A stretch of DNA of 10,858 nucleotides from Bacteroidales bacterium (GTDB lineage: Bacteria > Bacteroidota > Bacteroidia > Bacteroidales > WCHB1-69). Under the pieces are notes generated by a model. That model saw only the letters and a program-made list of their open reading frames with translations. It did not search any database and was not told where the DNA came from. Every line of letters begins with the position of its first letter. The stretch's first letter is position 1. The position numbers and the translations under genes were made by a program. This document shows, piece after piece, positions 1 through 6,332 of the stretch. The stretch spans positions 1-10,858 of the forward strand of contig DUOL01000178.1 of assembly GCA_012838875.1 (NCBI GenBank). The letters run 5' to 3'.

Positions 1-140
1 AGTCCGCGGGCACAAGCCGTGGGGTCGCAAAGCGGCAAAAAGAGCTTCTAAAGTCGCTTTTTTGCCGCCGCGTCCCCAGCGGCTTCCGCCCTTGCGGGCT
101 TTCCACCTAAGCGCCTCACGCAGCCAAGTTGTTTGCCCAG
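1..140. other. GC-rich intergenic block, possible repeat element
   Basis: This block has 87 G or C in 140 bases, clearly richer than the AT-rich genes that follow, and it probably continues beyond the left edge. It holds a long hairpin (15-84) and a second short one (86-97, CCGC/GCGG with a four-base loop). One plus frame stays open from base 2 to a stop at 200-202, and one minus frame is open from 106 to the left edge, but neither translation resembles a family I know. Open frames are common in GC-rich DNA, so I treat it as non-coding. From about 141 the composition returns to AT-rich and leads into the pyrG promoter. A dispersed intergenic repeat is my preferred guess; a structured RNA or the remnant of a gene are alternatives. 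Confidence 0.45.
15..84. other. Long imperfect hairpin
   Basis: The arms 15-42 and 57-84 pair almost throughout. The outer stem is AGCCG (15-19) with CGGCT (80-84), followed by GGGG (21-24) with CCCC (74-77) and CGC (26-28) with GCG (70-72). After a small internal loop, GCGGCAAAAAG (32-42) pairs with CTTTTTTGCCGC (57-68), leaving one extra T. The apical loop is 43-56. The T-run lies inside the stem rather than after it, so this is not a standard intrinsic terminator. The structure would form on either strand; its function is unknown. Confidence 0.6.
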
Positions 141-215
141 AGCTATTTAGGAGTGTGAGTGGAAAATGGGGAACTATAATTATGCAGTTAGAAAAACGTT
201 AGCTTGTTTTTTTTG

Positions 216-223
216 TATTTTTG
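216..223 (+). promoter_or_regulatory. Predicted -7 promoter box of pyrG
   Basis: TATTTTTG matches the Bacteroidota -7 consensus TAnnTTTG exactly and lies 22 bases before the ATG at 246. No convincing -33 TTTG is visible at the usual spacing. The box overlaps the alternative TTG-initiated extension of pyrG (from 204), which argues that translation starts at 246. Confidence 0.5.
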
Positions 224-245
224 CATATTAAATTATATTTACGCT

Positions 246-1850
246 ATGAGTACGAAATATATTTTTGTTCTTGGAGGAGTCGTTTCAGGCTTAGGAAAAG
301 GAATAACAGCCGCCTCTCTTGGAAGATTGCTGAAATCTAGAGACGTACACGTAACTATGCAGAAATTAGACCCTTATCTTAATGTCGACCCCGGAACAAT
401 GAACCCCTACCAACATGGAGAAGTTTTTGTTACGGAAGACGGCGGCGAAACCGATTTGGATATTGGACACTACGAACGTTTTATTGACGAAAATTTGAAT
501 AAACATTGCAATGTTACAGCAGGGAAAATATATCATTCCGTGATTGAAGATGAGCGTAACGGCGTCTATGCAGGCAGTACGGTGCAGATGATCCCACACA
601 TTACGAATAAAATTAAAGAACATATTCGTTTGAATGCGGCAACGAACAATGCTGAGGTAGCTATTGTCGAAATCGGCGGCACGGTCGGCGACTACGAAAG
701 TTTGCCGTTTCTTGAAGCAATACGACAATTTTCTATTGAAGAAGGCTATGAAAATTGTATGTATATCCATGTTACTTTGGTTCCGGTGATAATGCCGACG
801 AATGAACTGAAAACAAAACCGACTCAATTTAGTGTGAAAGAACTTCGTAGTATCGGTATTCAACCGGATATTCTCGTTTGTCGTAGCGACCGCCCTATCG
901 GTCCCGAGATTAAACAAAAAATATCGCTTTTCTGTAGCGTTAAACCGGAAAATGTTATAGAAAATCTTAACATGCCCTCACTCTACGAAATTCCATTGGC
1001 ACTGGAAAAAGAAGGCTTAGCGGAACAGGTTATTAAACGACTTAAAATAAAATGTAAACCTAAAAATTTGACAGATTGGAAAGCTATGGTGGCTAAGAGT
1101 AAAGTTGTCAAATCCCATACGAATGTGGCTTTGGTCGGGAAGTATATTGAGTTGCACGATGCCTATTTAAGCGTTGTTGAAGCCTTAAAACATGCCGCTA
1201 TCTTTAATGAAACCGCCTTGCAAATTCATTGGATTGATTCTGAAGATATTAACGAAAATAACACGGAACAGTTAATGAAGGATATGGATTGTCTTATAAT
1301 TCCGGGCGGTTTCGGGAGAAGAGGAATTGATGGAAAAATATTTGCTACGAAATATGCTCGTGAAAATAATATTCCGTTCCTCGGATTATGTTTAGGTTTA
1401 CAAATAGCCCTCATAGAATTTGCAAGAAATGTGGCAAATCTAAAAGAGGTTAGCAGTAGAGAGCTAGACCCCGATACGCGACACCCCATTATTGATTTTC
1501 TACCGGGACAAGAAGAACAAAATGTCTTAGGCGGAACTCTACGCTTAGGGAAATATCCATGTAAGATAAAACAAAATACACATGCTTACCACGCCTATCA
1601 GGCAACCGAAATTACGGAACGTCACCGTCATCGCTACGAAGTGAACAATAGTTTTAGAGAGATTTTGGAAAAACACGGATTAGTTATTTCAGGAACTTCT
1701 CCCAATGGAGAAATTGTTGAAATTATTGAGGTTAAAGAACATCCTTGGTTCGTAGCTTGTCAATTTCATCCTGAATTTAAGTCGAGACCAAACCGCCCAC
1801 ATCCGCTATTTCTTCAATTTATTGCTAAAGCTATCGAATTAAAAAAATAA
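246..1850 (+). CDS. pyrG: CTP synthase (glutamine-hydrolysing)
   Basis: Cytoplasmic enzyme that aminates UTP to CTP using ATP and glutamine-derived ammonia (EC 6.3.4.2), the last step of de novo pyrimidine nucleotide synthesis. The 534-residue product has the usual family length. The N-terminal synthetase domain (about 1-266) begins with MSTKYIFVLGGVVSGLGKG, including the P-loop SGLGKG at 14-19. The C-terminal class I glutaminase domain (about 290-534) has the oxyanion-hole GGFG at 354-357, nucleophile Cys382 in GLCLGLQ, and His508 and Glu510 in FHPE. The frame stays open upstream to a TTG at 204, but that adds 14 hydrophobic residues unlike the family and overlaps the promoter box, so I chose the ATG at 246. 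All catalytic residues are present. In several Bacteroidota I recall yidC following pyrG; here a DUF2851 gene follows after a gap of about 66 bases. Confidence 0.97.
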   Translation: MSTKYIFVLGGVVSGLGKGITAASLGRLLKSRDVHVTMQKLDPYLNVDPGTMNPYQHGEVFVTEDGGETDLDIGHYERFIDENLNKHCNVTAGKIYHSVIEDERNGVYAGSTVQMIPHITNKIKEHIRLNAATNNAEVAIVEIGGTVGDYESLPFLEAIRQFSIEEGYENCMYIHVTLVPVIMPTNELKTKPTQFSVKELRSIGIQPDILVCRSDRPIGPEIKQKISLFCSVKPENVIENLNMPSLYEIPLALEKEGLAEQVIKRLKIKCKPKNLTDWKAMVAKSKVVKSHTNVALVGKYIELHDAYLSVVEALKHAAIFNETALQIHWIDSEDINENNTEQLMKDMDCLIIPGGFGRRGIDGKIFATKYARENNIPFLGLCLGLQIALIEFARNVANLKEVSSRELDPDTRHPIIDFLPGQEEQNVLGGTLRLGKYPCKIKQNTHAYHAYQATEITERHRHRYEVNNSFREILEKHGLVISGTSPNGEIVEIIEVKEHPWFVACQFHPEFKSRPNRPHPLFLQFIAKAIELKK

Positions 1851-1916
1851 TTTTTTGACACACCAATAGTAATATTTTTCTTAACACTCCGTTAATATAT
1901 TGTTAAAATGTACAAT

Positions 1917-3206
1917 ATGACGGAGCTTTTTTTGCACTATGTTTGGAAAAATAGATTGTATCGTTTTCAAGCGTTGAGGACGACTCAAAATGAGAAATTG
2001 GTAGTTATTCATCCCGGGTTTCAACATCAAGATGCCGGTCCGGACTTTAAACAGGCAATAATTAAATTAAACGACATAACTTGGGCGGGCGATGTCGAAA
2101 TACATTGTAAAAGTTCCGATTGGCACAAGCACGGACATGACCATAATCCTCAATACAAGTCCGTTATTCTGCACGTAGTATTTGAAAATGATTGTCCCAT
2201 CAATAACCATAATAGAGAGCTATTGCCAACCTTAGAGTTAAAAGATTTGATTTCTTCCGAGACTTTACTTCGTTATAATCGTTTGCATAATAGTCCGCAC
2301 CGCTTACCTTGTAAACATGAAATAACAAAACTTCCCACAGATTTTTTGGAGATTTTTTCTCAAAAACTTATCAACCGAAGATTAATAAGAAAAGGGAAAA
2401 ACATCTTTTCCCTTTTAGAAAAATCGGAGCACGATTGGCAGGAAGTTTTTTTTAAAATCTTAGTTGTAAATTTTGGATTCAAGACAAATCAAGACGCTTT
2501 CGAGTTGCTTAGTAAAACGCTATCGTACAAGATTATACTAAAACATTCAAAATCGAAATTACAACTATATGCACTTCTTTTCGGACAGGCGGGAATGTTG
2601 GAAGATTACCAATTGACGGTGGGGGATAGCTATTATCAAAAATTACATCAAGAATATCATTATTTAAAACATCAATATCGGTTAATTTCAATTCCTGTGC
2701 ATCGTTGGAACTTATTGCGAATACATCCTCAAAATTTCCCGGCGCTTCGATTAGCTCAATTAGCAGAATTTTTATATCGTTTTCCAATGGTTTTTCACCA
2801 TTTCATCACGGAGGATTTAAAAATTTTTGAATTTCTCAAGTGGAGGTGCGAACCCGACGAATATTGGAAAACACATTTTCTTTTTGGGAAAAAGACGAAA
2901 AAACACTCGGCAATATTGGGAAAGTCGTCAAAGGAGTTGTTGATTATCAATTCGATAATTCCTACATTGTTTACTTATGGCGCTTTTTCGGGCAATATGA
3001 AGCTACAGGAGAATGCAATTAAATTATTAGAAATTGTATCGTTCGAGAAAAATTATATTACAAAATATTACAGACAAGTTGGTTTTCCCGCTCAAAATGC
3101 TCTTCATTCGCAAGCCATTCTTGAGCTACAAAGTTGCTATTGCCAGACCAAACAGTGTTTACAATGTGATATCGGAAAATTTATTATAGGGAGAAATAAC
3201 TGCTAA
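1917..3206 (+). CDS. DUF2851 family protein
   Basis: Conserved protein of unknown function, recognised as DUF2851 (PF11013). With the start at 1917 it has 429 residues. Family landmarks are TELFLHYVW at the N-terminus, DAGPDF (39-44), WAGDVEIH (56-63), SDWHKHGHD (67-75), VILHVV (83-88), LLFGQAGML (220-228), FPALRLAQLAEF (274-285) and a cysteine cluster CxC-x4-C-x2-C (407, 409, 414, 417). An in-frame ATG at 1908 adds only three residues; I prefer 1917 because family members usually begin close to this motif. There is no signal peptide or membrane segment, so it is probably cytoplasmic. The early GPDF...GDVEIH pattern recalls PD-(D/E)XK nucleases, and the cysteines could bind a metal, but both are inferences. 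It lies on the same strand as pyrG and converges on xseB with 17 bases between the stops. Confidence 0.88.
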   Translation: MTELFLHYVWKNRLYRFQALRTTQNEKLVVIHPGFQHQDAGPDFKQAIIKLNDITWAGDVEIHCKSSDWHKHGHDHNPQYKSVILHVVFENDCPINNHNRELLPTLELKDLISSETLLRYNRLHNSPHRLPCKHEITKLPTDFLEIFSQKLINRRLIRKGKNIFSLLEKSEHDWQEVFFKILVVNFGFKTNQDAFELLSKTLSYKIILKHSKSKLQLYALLFGQAGMLEDYQLTVGDSYYQKLHQEYHYLKHQYRLISIPVHRWNLLRIHPQNFPALRLAQLAEFLYRFPMVFHHFITEDLKIFEFLKWRCEPDEYWKTHFLFGKKTKKHSAILGKSSKELLIINSIIPTLFTYGAFSGNMKLQENAIKLLEIVSFEKNYITKYYRQVGFPAQNALHSQAILELQSCYCQTKQCLQCDIGKFIIGRNNC

Positions 3207-3223
3207 AAATTCAAAGCAGAGTT

Positions 3224-3406
3224 CTATTCGAATTGTTCCGCTATCTTAGCGATTTCCTCTTCCGTCTTGACCAGCTTATCTTTACAAATTTGAATTAACT
3301 TTCCGGCACGTTCAATCTTTTGTGCCAACTCATCAACCGACACATCGGCTTGTTCCATCTGTTTAACCAACTGTTGTAGTTCTGTAAATGCTTCTGTATA
3401 ATTCAT
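3224..3406 (-). CDS. xseB: Exodeoxyribonuclease VII small subunit
   Basis: Small subunit of exonuclease VII (EC 3.1.11.6), which with the large subunit XseA degrades single-stranded DNA to oligonucleotides in the cytoplasm. The 60-residue product has the usual short helical form: MNYTEAFTELQQLVKQME, then a VSVDELAQKIERAGKLI segment and a charged helix with ICKDKLVKTEEEI. I start at the ATG at 3406, matching the usual MxYxEA opening; a TTG at 3415 would add three residues and overlap the preceding gene. The stop codon of the upstream SGNH-like gene (3410-3408) ends one base before this ATG, so the two are almost certainly co-transcribed and probably translationally coupled. xseA, often the neighbour, is not in the window. 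Confidence 0.9.
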   Translation of the reverse strand: MNYTEAFTELQQLVKQMEQADVSVDELAQKIERAGKLIQICKDKLVKTEEEIAKIAEQFE

Positions 3407-3407
3407 T

Positions 3408-4670
3408 TTATTCAATATTTGATTCTTCGTTTTTATTCAAATTTCTAACTTTTTGATGAGCCTCGACCCATGCATTAAAAAATAGATTCCCTAATAAATT
3501 GTAGCCTTTGTTCGTAAAATGGATTTTATCCTTTTTTGCCAATTTCTCTTGTTGCCATTTATACATTGAACGTTTGCCTCCCATGATAGCGTATTGGTCC
3601 CAGACGGCGCCTCCGGTTTTGGCTGCTAATCTGTAAAAAACACGACACACTTCCTCGCTATTCGTATTAACAGCGTACTTCCCGCGGGCTATGCGTTTGT
3701 AGTGGTCATTATTAGTGATAAAAATAAAAGCACAATCGGGATTCACCGACTTTATTACCTCTATTAACAACAGATATTCTCTTTCAAATTGCAACGTGTC
3801 AAATCGGTCGGAAAGTGCGTCATTGACACCGATTCCCATAATAACCAAGTCAGGATTTATCAATCTCAAATCACGCTCAAAATTTGTACATTTTAAATAG
3901 GAAGAAACTCGAGCTCCGTTGACGCCGATAGAATGAAAAGTGATTCCGGGATTATCATTTTCTAAAAGCAAGCCGTTGACGGTGAAACAATTTCCTGAAT
4001 CGAGCTTCCACTGCAACGAAAACGAATCGACAAAAGTGGGAACTTCGTAAAGAAATAAGTTCGTTGACGTATCCGTTTCAATTGGGGCATAAGTTACCGA
4101 ATCAAGCACTATTAAAGGTTCTACGATTCCTGAATCCGCTTTTCCGATTAAAATAATTCGGTTTGTAGAAAATAGCGAATCCTTATATCTCATCTCTATC
4201 TTAATTTTAGCAAAAGTATCTGAGGAGTATACGGCTATACCGCTCACACCCAACGGTTTATCGAAGGTGTCGTAAACATTTCTTACTAAACTGAAATTCC
4301 CCTCATTGGAAACTTTATAGTCGATAGGGTTATTTGACCTATCTACGACTGAGTAGGGGAAAATAAAACCTCTGCCGGCAACGGCATTCGGGTATGCGTG
4401 TAGCAAATTCAACCTCACTCGATGTGAGAAAACGCCTGCTTGTACGTGGGAGGAACCAAGGTGCAGAATATTTATTTTTCCGTTGCGATTTTCAATAACC
4501 GAATCGAATTTGTGAAAAAAGTTAATCAAATTGGAAGTGTCGCTACTGAACGCAAAAGTGTCGGCTTCTAAATGAAAAAACGGCAACGTATCGGTAGGGA
4601 TATACTCTTCCTGCGAAAATAATAAAAAGGTAGAAAATAAAAAATAAAATAGTGCAATTAAAGCTCTCAT
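3408..4670 (-). CDS. Secreted SGNH/GDSL hydrolase-like protein
   Basis: Predicted exported protein of 420 residues with an SGNH-hydrolase-type fold. A hydrophobic signal peptide occupies about 1-19 (ALIALFYFLFSTFLLFS). Block I is ILHLGSSHVQAG, with Gly72, Ser73 and Ser74 where the classical motif reads GDS, so the nucleophile serine is kept but the Asp is replaced. A block II-like glycine lies in SIGVNGA (247-253). Block III is GIGVND (279-284), with Asn283, and block V is DKIHF (381-385), giving Asp381 and His384. A domain with a beta-rich look (about 110-240) is inserted between blocks I and II. Such proteins act as esterases or O-acyltransferases on glycans or lipids; the substrate is unknown. 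A homologous gene lies 60 bases upstream and xseB follows after one base. The family call is firm, the function is not. Confidence 0.8.
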   Translation of the reverse strand: MRALIALFYFLFSTFLLFSQEEYIPTDTLPFFHLEADTFAFSSDTSNLINFFHKFDSVIENRNGKINILHLGSSHVQAGVFSHRVRLNLLHAYPNAVAGRGFIFPYSVVDRSNNPIDYKVSNEGNFSLVRNVYDTFDKPLGVSGIAVYSSDTFAKIKIEMRYKDSLFSTNRIILIGKADSGIVEPLIVLDSVTYAPIETDTSTNLFLYEVPTFVDSFSLQWKLDSGNCFTVNGLLLENDNPGITFHSIGVNGARVSSYLKCTNFERDLRLINPDLVIMGIGVNDALSDRFDTLQFEREYLLLIEVIKSVNPDCAFIFITNNDHYKRIARGKYAVNTNSEEVCRVFYRLAAKTGGAVWDQYAIMGGKRSMYKWQQEKLAKKDKIHFTNKGYNLLGNLFFNAWVEAHQKVRNLNKNEESNIE

Positions 4671-4687
4671 AAGTAATATTAAGTGTC

Positions 4688-4717
4688 TAAATTTACAATT
4701 TTCTTTTTTCTTAGCAA
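4688..4717 (-). promoter_or_regulatory. Possible promoter of the second SGNH-like gene and xseB
   Basis: Reading the minus strand, TTG (4717-4715) is followed after 19 bases by TAAATTTA (4695-4688), close to the Bacteroidota pattern TTTG-N19-21-TAnnTTTG except for the last base. The start would lie about 10 bases before the ATG at 4670. It could let the distal two genes be expressed apart from the first, but the short gap also fits simple read-through. Confidence 0.3.
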
Positions 4718-4730
4718 TATAAGGTGAAAA

Positions 4731-6158
4731 TTAAGGTTGAACGGTACTATTTTGGGTTGATAAATTTTGTTTAGAAAGATACAATTGATAGAGATTATCA
4801 AAGGAATTAACGAGAATTTCTCCTATTCTATTGGCGCCTTTCGGGGTAAAATGGATTAAATCTTCACCTGCTAAGCCATGTTTATACCAGGCAATCATTG
4901 AATTTTCTCCGCCCATTACTTCATAGATATCCCAGAAAGCCACGCCGTTATCATTTGCCATCTTTTTCATTGCTTCAACGAGTTGTCCTAAAAGCGGATA
5001 AGAGCGTAACTCTCCTTCGACGCGTTTTGCCATATCGGAAGGACCGATTAATAAGATTTTTCCTTGCGGATTAATTCTTTTAAAGAATTGTATTTGCCTT
5101 TGCAAGTTATTCACATAAAAGCCGATGCTTTTTTGAGAGGAAATTGCCGGAACCGCATTTCCGCCGAATTGCAAAATTACCAGTCCTACATTACTTTCTT
5201 GGAACATTAGGCGAGTTAAAGAGTCGTTTAATTGTGTGAAGAGTGTACCTGCCGAGCCTCGCAGTGGAATATTGTCAACACTCACACCATATTTCCCGTC
5301 AACGGATATTCCGTAAATATCGGCGTTTCCTTTTAATGTTAGAGTAAAAGTAGTTAATGGCGTATCAAGTTCCCACAAGAACGATTGTAATCCTTCTGAA
5401 TTAGCAACTAATGCTTCTTTTTCTTTTTTCAAATTATCGGATAAAACAGCGGAAAAATCGCCGTTTTTATTGAAAAAATACAATTTTATTTTAGAAAAGG
5501 TTCTCATTTTATGGGGGACGTCAAGGTTTTGCGAAGCCTTTACAAAGAATCTATTTTCTCCGGTCATTCCTATACATTTGCAAAAGAAGCCGTAATTTCC
5601 GTTTTTTCGTCTATTGCCGTCTCCGTATGCCGAGTAGGTAGTGTAATCGCCCGACCAGCGTTGATATACAGTCGCTGTCGGAATGGTTTGAACTGCCGGT
5701 AGCAGACCCGGACCGCCGCCGCCGAATTTTTCTTGAAAATATTTCCTTAAATTAAACGAAATTCTATCCAGTTCAATTTGCGAGTCTCCGTAATGAAGTA
5801 TTCTAATAACTTTTTGTAACGATTTAGCTGTTTGAATTTGTTCAAAAAATCCATCAAAATAGCCTACATCATCGTAGGGAAAATAAAACTTACCAAGTTG
5901 ATTTTCAACGAGTTCTCTATAATAGTTCAGTGTGTCTTGTAAGGAGAGGCGTATACTGTCTTGCGCCGTGAAAACAGGTTCTTCTAAATCCGGAATTTCA
6001 GGTTCTTCCACTGTTTTTCGTGTTAATATTTTTTCTAATGAAGGGAAACGAAGCTGTACTCCTGCAATATTAATTCCTTTACGAGGAAAGCTAATCGTAA
6101 GTATGAATAGCGCTATTAAAATTGCCGTAATAAAATAAAGAATATAGCGTGCTTTCAT
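4731..6158 (-). CDS. Membrane-anchored SGNH/GDSL-like protein
   Basis: Predicted 475-residue protein with one N-terminal membrane segment (about 5-24) and no clear cleavage site, so probably anchored in the inner membrane and facing the periplasm. A proline- and glutamate-rich linker (about 50-65) follows. SGNH-like motifs are HYGDSQIELDRI (122-133) with Ser126, a possible block II glycine at 301 (LRGSAG), LQFGGNAVP (329-337) with Asn334 as block III, and DLIHF (433-437) giving Asp433 and His436. A glycine-rich stretch FGGGGPGLLP follows block I. I recall related Bacteroidota proteins encoded beside MBOAT acyltransferases, which suggests O-acetylation of a surface polysaccharide, but no MBOAT gene is present here. 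It is the first gene of a minus-strand cluster leading to another SGNH-like protein and xseB. The family is fairly sure; the reaction is unknown. Confidence 0.8.
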   Translation of the reverse strand: MKARYILYFITAILIALFILTISFPRKGINIAGVQLRFPSLEKILTRKTVEEPEIPDLEEPVFTAQDSIRLSLQDTLNYYRELVENQLGKFYFPYDDVGYFDGFFEQIQTAKSLQKVIRILHYGDSQIELDRISFNLRKYFQEKFGGGGPGLLPAVQTIPTATVYQRWSGDYTTYSAYGDGNRRKNGNYGFFCKCIGMTGENRFFVKASQNLDVPHKMRTFSKIKLYFFNKNGDFSAVLSDNLKKEKEALVANSEGLQSFLWELDTPLTTFTLTLKGNADIYGISVDGKYGVSVDNIPLRGSAGTLFTQLNDSLTRLMFQESNVGLVILQFGGNAVPAISSQKSIGFYVNNLQRQIQFFKRINPQGKILLIGPSDMAKRVEGELRSYPLLGQLVEAMKKMANDNGVAFWDIYEVMGGENSMIAWYKHGLAGEDLIHFTPKGANRIGEILVNSFDNLYQLYLSKQNLSTQNSTVQP

Positions 6159-6184
6159 TCAAACAAGAAATATAAGAAAACGTG

Positions 6185-6192
6185 CAAAAATA
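6185..6192 (-). promoter_or_regulatory. Predicted -7 box of the SGNH-like/xseB cluster
   Basis: On the minus strand the sequence is TATTTTTG, an exact TAnnTTTG match, 26 bases before the ATG at 6158. A TTTTTG on the same strand ends at 6215, 22 bases from the box, slightly more than the usual -33 spacing. The region 6159-6332 contains this and the divergent ABC-F promoter, and no gene. Confidence 0.5.
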
Positions 6193-6307
6193 GTAAAAAT
6201 AAAGAACGGTTTTTCAAAAAACAGCCTGCCCTCGCCGATTAAAAGAGCGAGAACTATTCAATTTTCAAAAATTAGCTTCAACTTTTTTTAAAAAGGCAAA
6301 TCTTGAC

Positions 6308-6315
6308 TATCTTTG
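6308..6315 (+). promoter_or_regulatory. Predicted -7 box of the ABC-F gene
   Basis: TATCTTTG matches TAnnTTTG exactly and ends 17 bases before the ATG at 6333, implying a very short leader. At the -33 position there is only a T-run (6283-6289) rather than TTG. It is divergent from the box at 6185-6192. Confidence 0.55.
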
Positions 6316-6332
6316 CACACTAAATTTCTGTT

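Noticed and set aside
15..84. Hairpin as an intrinsic terminator
   Set aside because: The T-run is within the stem arm rather than after it, so it lacks the terminator form.
2..202. Plus-strand open frame across the GC-rich block as the end of a protein gene
   Set aside because: The translation is rich in Arg, Pro and Ser with no recognisable domain, and the block folds strongly; it is more likely non-coding, though the left edge prevents certainty.
204..245. N-terminal extension of pyrG from a TTG at 204
   Set aside because: It adds 14 hydrophobic residues not seen in CTP synthases and overlaps the -7 promoter box; the ATG at 246 gives the standard MSTKY start.
366..917. 183-codon minus-strand open frame inside pyrG
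   Set aside because: It lies entirely within the firmly identified CTP synthase gene, and its translation shows no domain.
1854..1880. TTTG and TATTTTTC as a promoter for the DUF2851 gene
   Set aside because: The spacing is 15 bases, shorter than the usual 19-21, and the final G of the -7 box is missing; read-through from pyrG is as likely.
3407..3415. TTG start of xseB at 3415
   Set aside because: The ATG at 3406 matches the family N-terminus and follows the previous stop by one base; the TTG would add only three residues and force an overlap.
6231..6251. CTCGC/GCGAG inverted repeat in the divergent promoter region
   Set aside because: The stem is only five pairs with an 11-base loop and no T-run directly after it; too weak to call a terminator or operator.
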